In this document: piece by piece, positions 53,409-61,600 of the stretch | Position numbering within the stretch: the first letter of the stretch is position 1 | How the letters are laid out: each line of letters starts with the position of its first letter | Source of the DNA: JAZKBN01 sp040388605 | GTDB lineage: Bacteria; Bacteroidota; Bacteroidia; Cytophagales; Flexibacteraceae | Reading direction: 5' to 3' | Length of the DNA stretch: 64,000 nt | NCBI GenBank assembly: GCA_040388605.1 | Contig: JAZKBN010000037.1 | Location: 62,001 to 126,000 of the forward strand | The notes under the pieces: model-generated | Database searches by the model: none | The model's input: only the letters and a program-made list of their open reading frames with translations | What the model was told of the DNA's origin: nothing | Position numbers and translations under genes: made by a program

Positions 53409-56400
53409 ATGTTAATTAACTCTTACCGCAATATTTTCCGTAAAGCTGCCCCATGGGCAAAAGTGCAGTTGCTTACAGCATCGCTTCTTCTTGGCTTAAG
53501 TTATATTGCAAATGCACAATGCCCCGGCGCTGCCTGCATACCCGGCAATGCAACAGACCCCACCGCCCCTGATTTTCACACCGGTATAAGTTCTGTTGTA
53601 TTGGGAGCGTTTAACGATGCCCACGCTATAGGTACAAATCTTGGTTACCGAGACAACAGCTGTAATAACCGCAATATCAGTGTGGTTGCCGGTGTACCTT
53701 ATACCATCCGGGTGGCTAACGGAGATTTGGCCGAAGAAAACGTCAGGGTTTGGGTTGATTTAAATAACAGCAATACTTTTGAAGGCTCAGAATTACTTTT
53801 TAGCAGCAACGGCGCGGTTGTACATACAGGCTCAATTACTTTCCCCTCCACTGCTGTTTTAGGAACCCCCTTGCGCATCAGGTTTGGTTCAGATTTATCG
53901 TCATCTCCTGTACCTACACCATGCGGAACGCCTGAGTTAGGCCAGTTTATTGATTACCAGGTAACTGTTTCAGCTAATACTCAGCCGCCTGCAGCATTTT
54001 TCAGCTCGCCTGATACGGTTAACTGCAGCGGTAATGTTCGTTTTTTCGATAACAGCACTAATTTTCCTCAAATATGGAGTTGGACTTTTGGCGACGGAGG
54101 TGTTTCAACAGACCAAAACCCCGTTCACCACTATAATTCAACAGGTACATATTCTGTAACCTTAACAGTAACCAACCTGAACGGCACAAGCACTTTAACC
54201 AGGCAGAATTATGTTATTTACAATGGTTCTTCACCCATACCTGCCACATGTACGCCGCTTTCTACCACGCAATGTTGCGGATATACTTTAACCAACATTA
54301 AAACCGGTACTATTAATTCTACAGGCGCGGCTTTCAATTCAGGCTATACAGATTTCAGCTGCCAATACCAGACTACAGCAGTTGCCGGCTCGCAGGTTCC
54401 TTTTTCAGGCACTGTAGGTACCGCCGCAGCGCAGGATATAAAAGTTTGGATAGATTTTAATAACAACGGTTCCTTAGCAGATAATGGTGAACTGGTTTAT
54501 ACCGGTCTTAACCTTACAGGTGATTTTAGTTCAAACCTGCTTCTCTTTTCATCTGCGGCTGTTTTAGGCACACCCTTACGCATGCGTGTAAGTTCCGATT
54601 TCTCCGGATCTGCATTTGGGCCTTGCTCAAACCTGACCAGCGGATATATACAGGACTTTGGTATTACATTGGCCGAAAATACGGCTCCGCCGGTTGCATC
54701 TTTTACTGCAGACTCTTCGGCTCTTTGTACCGGCAGCCATACATTTACTTTTACAGGCGGCGGTAATGCCCAAAGCTTTATTTGGGATTTCGGCGATGGC
54801 GATATTGATACTGTTTATACCTTGTCAACTACCCATACCTATATTAATCCCGGCAGGTATTCTGTAAGGCTTACGGTTACAAATAATATTGGTACTGCAA
54901 GCACAGTAAAAACAAATTACATTACCTACACTTCCGGTCCTAAACCGGCAACGTGTACGGCCCAAACCTCGGCCAACTGGGGTTTCAACACGGGTATTGT
55001 TAATTTTACATTTGGTAATCTTAACAACTCAAGCGAAAACGGGAGTGTCGGTTACCAGGATTTTACCTGCGGAACTTTTATTTCTGTAATTCCGGGTGCT
55101 TCAATGTCTTACTCGGTTCAAACAGGCCAGGCGCCTGAGCTGGGAGCTATTTATATAGATATTGATACCGGGGGCTCTTTCAATGGCGCCACAGAACGTT
55201 ACGGTAACTGGAACGCTTCTAACCAATTACACACCGGCATCATTAACATTCCGGCCAATTTCCCAATGGATGTTCCGGTACGTTTACGAATAGTAACCAA
55301 TACCCAGGGTCCTGGTGGCGGTAATGTAAACCCTTGTACTACCGTAATGGGCCAAAGCGAAGATTACACCCTTTTCGCAAAAACGCCTACTGAAAAGCCC
55401 GTTGCAGGTTTTAATGCCACATCTGTTCGTACCTGTGTGAATGAGGATATTACTTTTACCGACGCTTCAACCAATGTGCCTAACTCACGCGCCTGGAATT
55501 TCGGCGACAGCCCCTTGGTAATCAACGGGGCAACTACCGTTGTTCATGCCTTTACAACGCCCGGCGTTTACAGCGTAAGCCTGATTGCCGGTAATAATTT
55601 CGGCTTCGATACGGTAATTGTTCAGGTAACAGTTACAGAAAGGTTTGTAATGACCAATGCCTGCCAAAACGTTGTTTCTCCTAATATTAACCAAACCCAG
55701 GGTATATATAATGTAACCTTCGGTACCATTAACAACAACACAAGCTCAGCCAATGCTGAGGGCGACCTGGTTTTTTCATGTCTTTCTTCTGAATTTGTTG
55801 CCGGTTACGCTTACCCTATTTCAATTACCACTTACCAGCAGCAGCAGGATAACATAGCCGTTTATATAGATTTTAACAACAACGGCGACTTTACCGATGC
55901 AGAGCGTGTTTTCACTTCTTCGCGTGCTTTCGGAACAAGAACAGGCTCAGTATTTATTCCTGCGAGCGCAGTATTAAATACTCCTTTGCGTATGCGTGTT
56001 TCTGAAGATACCCGTAATACCATTCCTGTAGCCTGCGGATCTTTATTCGGTCAGGCCGAAGATTACCCCGTAATTTTCAGGGTAAACACACTTGTTCCTA
56101 TTGCCAACTTCGGTACATCTGTAAGAATTGCCTGCGACGGCACAGTTGCATTTACCGACAGCTCACAAAATGCCCCCACCTTCTGGCGTTGGGATTTCGG
56201 TGACCAAAGCAATATAGTAAACGGCCAAAACCCCACTCACATTTACCGCACTCCCGGCACATACACTGTTACCCTTATCAGCGGTAACGATAACGGCACC
56301 GATACTGCCGTACGGGTTCAGTATATAACCATTCCGCCTGCCTCTGATGTGGTTACAACCACCTGTTTCAATACCACTCAGCAGAATCCGAGCGCCAACT

Positions 56401-58463
56401 ACAGCATCAATACATTCAGCTTTGCTGATTTGAGCTATACATCTGAAGGCCCTACAAAAGTTTATGCAGACCGTACCTGTTACCTGAAAGCTACGGTAGA
56501 TGCCGGCTCAAGGTATAACGTGAGCCTGAACAGCTTCTTTGTTTCTAACATGGGCGTTTATGTTGATTGGAATAACGATGGAATATTTACCATTTCTGAG
56601 GCTATTGCCCTAACCGGCGCAACCCCTGCAAGAACACTTGCTGCAAGCGTATTTATACCTGCAGGTGCTGTAACGGTTCAAAGCCTGAGAATGAGGGTAA
56701 TTGTTGATTATGGCATACCAAATACCATATCGCCGTGCGGGCAATTGGTAATGGGCCACAGCGAAGATTTCTCCCTGAAGGTAAATGCCGTGTCAACTAA
56801 GCCGGTACCAAATTTTGGCGCTTCTAGCACAAATACCTGCTCTAAAACCATTACATTTTCTGATTCCAGCACCAACCTGCCTTCCCAATTCTATTGGAGC
56901 TTCGGCGATGGCGGACATTCCACGGAGCAGAACCCGGTATATACCTATTCCGCGCCCGGTGTTTATACTGTTAAGCTGGTAGCGACCAATGCTTTCGGAG
57001 CCGACTCCTTAATCAGGACAGCTTACATTACCATAACAGAAGGTCATGGCCTTTTGGCATCTGTATGTACGCCTTCTGTTACCCGGCAGACAATTGCCAC
57101 CGGTATAAACTTCATTACTTTCAATACGGCAACGGGAACAGTACCGGTAGGTAAATACACAGATTATTCCTGTGAAAGAATGGTTACAGTTACTGCCGGT
57201 AATGCTTATAATATCAGCCTGACAACGCCGCAGGCCTCTAATTCTGCCGGCTATGCTGACTGGAATAACGACGGTATGTTTACTGCCGATGAAAAATTCA
57301 TGGTAAACCTGGCATCAACAAATCATAGCGCTACTTTAACAGTGCCCCAATCGGCCACAATTGGCCAGGCAGTAAGGCTGCGCTTTATAAGCGATGCCAC
57401 ACAAAATATTAATTCAGCATGCGGAACCATATTATTCGGTAACTCATTCGATGTTTCTGTTTATGTGTTAGCCAATACATTATCACCTGACGCAGCATTC
57501 AGGGCTGTTAATACCACAAGCTGTAACGGGTGGGTTGTTTTTGTAAACAAAACGCAAAATGTACCTGCAACTTACCGTTGGGATTTCGGAGATAATACTG
57601 CAGGCAGCACCGCTGAAAGCCCAAGTCACCTGTACGAAGGCGTGGGAACTTATACGGTTAAACTTTATGCTACCAACAGCTTCGGTACCGACAGTGTAAT
57701 ATTGTTAAATTATGTAACCGTTTCAGACCTTACCGGTCCCCGTGCCAACAGCTGTTCACCGGCTACCATTTCATATAGCCCCGGCCTTGGCTGTGGTGTT
57801 CGTAATGTATTGATGGGAACTATAAATTCAGCTACAGGTACTGCAGATGAAGGTTATAAAGATTTCACCTGCGAGCAAAGAACAGAAATAGTGGCAGGAA
57901 ATCGTGTTACGCTTACCCTCACTTTCAGCCAGAACACCCGCGAAAACGCTCGTGCATGGATAGATTATAACGATAATGGCGTGTTTGAAACCACCGAGGT
58001 GGTCGCATCGTTCTTCAATACTTTTCGCAGTGTTACAAGTACCTTTGTGGTGCCAAATAACTGCGTAAAATACCGCAATCTGCGCATGCGCATAATGGAT
58101 GATTATGCATCATCTCCTGCGCTTGCATCTGCCTGCCAGGATTTGGTTACCGGACAGGCCGAAGATTATTCAGTTTACATCACCGATCCCCTGGGCACGG
58201 CTCCGGCAAAGTCTTTAAGCACGCTTGAAATATATCCGAACCCGGGTTCTGGTCTGTTTAATATAACTTCTTCTTTCAGCAATGCTACTGATGTTAAGCT
58301 TGAAGTTTTCAGCTCTGCAGGCAAGTCTGTTTGGCAGGCGATTGAAGAAAAAGTAACGAATTTAAACCGCGTGGCAGACCTGAGCGGCCTTCCCAAAGGT
58401 TTCTACATGCTGCGTGTTGCAAGCGCAAACGGTGTAACCGCACATCGACTTATAATACAATAA
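53409..58463 (+). CDS. Giant secreted GEVED/PKD protein 2 with T9SS sorting domain
   Basis: 1684 aa, tandem paralog of the previous gene. Signal peptide (KVQLLTASLLLGLSYIANA) then mature start QCPGAACIPGNATDP, almost identical to copy 1 (QCPSASCIPGNATDP). The seven GEVED and six PKD domains fall in the same order; the domain-specific sequences match position by position (for instance the second GEVED has QCCGYTLTNI against PCCGYNLSNV). It ends with a T9SS sorting domain (EIYPNPGSGLFNITSSFSN ... RVASANGVTAHRLIIQ). The function is probably the same or complementary. Sequences have diverged strongly outside motifs. Confidence 0.88.
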   Translation: MLINSYRNIFRKAAPWAKVQLLTASLLLGLSYIANAQCPGAACIPGNATDPTAPDFHTGISSVVLGAFNDAHAIGTNLGYRDNSCNNRNISVVAGVPYTIRVANGDLAEENVRVWVDLNNSNTFEGSELLFSSNGAVVHTGSITFPSTAVLGTPLRIRFGSDLSSSPVPTPCGTPELGQFIDYQVTVSANTQPPAAFFSSPDTVNCSGNVRFFDNSTNFPQIWSWTFGDGGVSTDQNPVHHYNSTGTYSVTLTVTNLNGTSTLTRQNYVIYNGSSPIPATCTPLSTTQCCGYTLTNIKTGTINSTGAAFNSGYTDFSCQYQTTAVAGSQVPFSGTVGTAAAQDIKVWIDFNNNGSLADNGELVYTGLNLTGDFSSNLLLFSSAAVLGTPLRMRVSSDFSGSAFGPCSNLTSGYIQDFGITLAENTAPPVASFTADSSALCTGSHTFTFTGGGNAQSFIWDFGDGDIDTVYTLSTTHTYINPGRYSVRLTVTNNIGTASTVKTNYITYTSGPKPATCTAQTSANWGFNTGIVNFTFGNLNNSSENGSVGYQDFTCGTFISVIPGASMSYSVQTGQAPELGAIYIDIDTGGSFNGATERYGNWNASNQLHTGIINIPANFPMDVPVRLRIVTNTQGPGGGNVNPCTTVMGQSEDYTLFAKTPTEKPVAGFNATSVRTCVNEDITFTDASTNVPNSRAWNFGDSPLVINGATTVVHAFTTPGVYSVSLIAGNNFGFDTVIVQVTVTERFVMTNACQNVVSPNINQTQGIYNVTFGTINNNTSSANAEGDLVFSCLSSEFVAGYAYPISITTYQQQQDNIAVYIDFNNNGDFTDAERVFTSSRAFGTRTGSVFIPASAVLNTPLRMRVSEDTRNTIPVACGSLFGQAEDYPVIFRVNTLVPIANFGTSVRIACDGTVAFTDSSQNAPTFWRWDFGDQSNIVNGQNPTHIYRTPGTYTVTLISGNDNGTDTAVRVQYITIPPASDVVTTTCFNTTQQNPSANYSINTFSFADLSYTSEGPTKVYADRTCYLKATVDAGSRYNVSLNSFFVSNMGVYVDWNNDGIFTISEAIALTGATPARTLAASVFIPAGAVTVQSLRMRVIVDYGIPNTISPCGQLVMGHSEDFSLKVNAVSTKPVPNFGASSTNTCSKTITFSDSSTNLPSQFYWSFGDGGHSTEQNPVYTYSAPGVYTVKLVATNAFGADSLIRTAYITITEGHGLLASVCTPSVTRQTIATGINFITFNTATGTVPVGKYTDYSCERMVTVTAGNAYNISLTTPQASNSAGYADWNNDGMFTADEKFMVNLASTNHSATLTVPQSATIGQAVRLRFISDATQNINSACGTILFGNSFDVSVYVLANTLSPDAAFRAVNTTSCNGWVVFVNKTQNVPATYRWDFGDNTAGSTAESPSHLYEGVGTYTVKLYATNSFGTDSVILLNYVTVSDLTGPRANSCSPATISYSPGLGCGVRNVLMGTINSATGTADEGYKDFTCEQRTEIVAGNRVTLTLTFSQNTRENARAWIDYNDNGVFETTEVVASFFNTFRSVTSTFVVPNNCVKYRNLRMRIMDDYASSPALASACQDLVTGQAEDYSVYITDPLGTAPAKSLSTLEIYPNPGSGLFNITSSFSNATDVKLEVFSSAGKSVWQAIEEKVTNLNRVADLSGLPKGFYMLRVASANGVTAHRLIIQ

Positions 58464-58474
58464 GCTATATTTAC

Positions 58475-58506
58475 GGGGGGAGAACAAATTGTTCCTCCCC
58501 CCTTTT
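58475..58506 (+). terminator. Terminator after GEVED/PKD gene 2
   Basis: GGGGGGAGAA pairs with TTCCTCCCCCC around a short loop (one bulge), then TTTT. It lies 11 nt after the stop. Confidence 0.85.
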
Positions 58507-58657
58507 ATTTTATAGTGCGACCAATTTAGTTGCGGCATATTAATACTTCTCATCTACAGCATTTTAAGGAAATTTGCCGGGCCGTTCAGGTATTTTGGCA
58601 TAACTCTAAACTCATTTAATACACAAGCTTCATCCGGCACCACGAACTGTGAACATA

Positions 58658-61600
58658 ATGAATAAAAAATTACTCGGCCTTTTTCTTGTTTTTGGCCTCA
58701 GTATTATCTGCAGCCCTGTATTTGCAAGACACATGATGGGCGGTGAGCTTACCTACAAGTACCTGTACAGGGTAGGAACAAGGAGCACATACGCAATCAA
58801 TTTTAAAATTTATATTGACGGCAGCGACCCTACCTTTGGAAACGGTGAGTTGCGTGCCGATGGTCGCCCTGCATACCTTGGCGTTTATAAGAAATCTTTA
58901 TCTACCGGCCAGTACACCCTTATTCCGGCCATGAATATGGATTTGAATAATGCAGTTGTTCGTCGTGTAAGCCCGCTTGACGGCACCGGGTGCCCTTCAA
59001 TAGCCTGCCTGAATAATGTTGTAATTTTTCTTCGGGAATATACAGATACCATAACCTTAGACTACGACCCCAATGGCTATTACCTATGGTATGAAAACGC
59101 GGCGCGAAATACAACCAATAACGTAATGGGCGGACCCACAAGCAACGGGTTCGGAAATTCATACGTGGCGTTTATCCCCAATTCACTTACTTACCCGAAC
59201 AGCAGCCCCCAGTTCACTGACCTGGCTATTCCGTTTATGTTGGCCGGTGAAAACAAATCTTTTGTAAATACTGCAACCGATCCTGACGGCGACCGGCTTG
59301 TTTACCGCTTTGTAAACCCGTATGACGGTACCCAGGTAGATGTTCCTGCTAACATTTATACCACACCTGCCGATGTGCCTTTTAAAACTTCAGAATTTGA
59401 TCTTGACCACCTTTTCGGAAACGGCGGTTCACAGTACTTAAATACTTCAAACGGGTTTTGCCAGTACTATGCTCCTATGACAGGCGCCGGGGCGAAATAC
59501 GTGGTAGCCATTGAAATTCAGGAATGGAGAACACTTGCTTCCGGGCAACAGGTAAATATAAGTGCAACAAGGCGGGAGATTCAGATTACCGTGAAGCTGC
59601 CTACCAGCAGCGGCCTTGCCGGTCCCGATGTTTGCCCAGATAATATTACGCCTGTTTTTAATAACGGTACTGTAGGTGTTTCGCCTGTTTTACAATATGA
59701 TACACTTACCGAGCATGAGCCAATCCGGTTTAATGTGGGAACCACAGATGCTGAAGGCAATCAAACGAATACCCTTACGGCCAGCGGCCAAATCTTAGAC
59801 CCTTCTTTCATCGCACCTGCAACCTGGTTTGCAACCAACGGCACAGGCTCTTCTTCCGGGCATTTTTCATGGCAGCCGCCCTGTGGTTTGTATGGCATTT
59901 ATAATTTAATTGTTCACGTTACAGATAACGGTTGCCTGCCCAAAAGCAGCGACTTGGTTTATTCCTTTAACATAAACCCATTCAAAGACGCCCCGCATAT
60001 TGCCGGGGACTCTGTTGTTTGCTCCAACATAGATACTTATACCTACAAGGCTGCGAAAAAATCATCTAAAACGGCTTCTCGTGTTTGGCAGGTTAGCGGG
60101 GGTACCATTATTGGCAGCGCTACCGCCGATTCTGTGAAGGTAAAATGGACCGGGGCTTCTGCCGATACCATCAGGCTGATTTCAACCAGCTTTTATGGCT
60201 GTACAAGCACAAGTAAAAAATCAATCACTCGTTCCGATGTTTCGGCATCTGTAGTGAATATAACCGGCCGTGGAGATTCTGTTATTCTTTGCCGCTATGA
60301 TTCTGTTACCTTGGCCGCAAGCGGTACCGGCGTAACCGGCCTCTATCAGTGGACAACCGATGATGCAGCCATTCCCTTTAACTCCACGCAAACAAATATT
60401 CGAGTATCTCCTAAGAAAACCACCAGGTACTTCCTGAAAGCTACCACTACATCATCTGCGGGCTGCAATATTTATGATACGGTAACTGTAAATGTAATTC
60501 AGCCGCCAACTGCCCTGAGCGATACGGCATCTGTTTGCTCGCATTCTGCCAACATATCTATAGGTACCGTAACTGAACCCGGCTTTACTTATTTCTGGAC
60601 AGCATCAACACCCCTTTTAACCGACAGTCTGAGCAGTTCCACAGTTGCTAACCCGGTTTTGAAATATACCAACAATACAGCTTCTGATGTGGTGCATTCA
60701 TTTTATCGCCTTTCAAGGAATGTGGCCGGCTGTATTACAAACGATACCATAAAAGTTAAGATTTACGCGCTTCCCCAAATTAATCTTGGCCCTGATGCAG
60801 TTGTTTGCCCCGGCGGAACCTATAACCTGAATGCAGGCTTACCTTCTGCGGGTTATACGTTTTCGTTTAATAATATGAACGGCCTGCAAACAATATCAGG
60901 CGGAACGGCCATTTTCAGGTTGTCTAACAATACCAATGCCCCCATTAAGAATACATATATTATTACTGCTACAAAAGCCGGTTCTGGTTGCAGTAAGAAA
61001 GATACAATTTTAATTGTGGTTCCTGCATTGTTAGATGCGGCAGTAAAAGATACGGCAGCCTGTATTAACGTAGGCCTTACATTAGGTCCCGATACAATAA
61101 GGACCGGCTACATTTATAACTGGACAGGTACAGGCGCTGCAACTGCGCTGTTGAGCAGCACCAACGGACCGCACCCTACATTTACATATTCCGGAACCTT
61201 ACCCGCTCCTGAATTCTCTTATACCCTAAATGTTTCAACTCCTGCGGGTGGTTGCCAGGCTGTTCGCACCATTAAAGTAAAGGTAAGTCCGCCCCCGGTT
61301 GCTTTGGCCGGAAGAGATACCACCTTCTGTTCAAATGTGAATACGGTAATTGGTTCAGCGCCGGTTACAGGTCTTTTGTATCATTGGTCCCCGGCCGAAG
61401 GTATTTCAGATACTGCCGTAGCTAATCCTACTATTTACATAAGCAATACCGACCTCGCTAACACAACGCGCAGCTACACCCTTAAAGTAACAGATCGCCA
61501 ATCTGGCTGTACCGATGTGGATGATGTGGTATTTACCATAAAGCCGCAGGTAAAAGTCTATGCAGGTCCTGATACAGGTATTCGCTTATGCGATGGCAAT

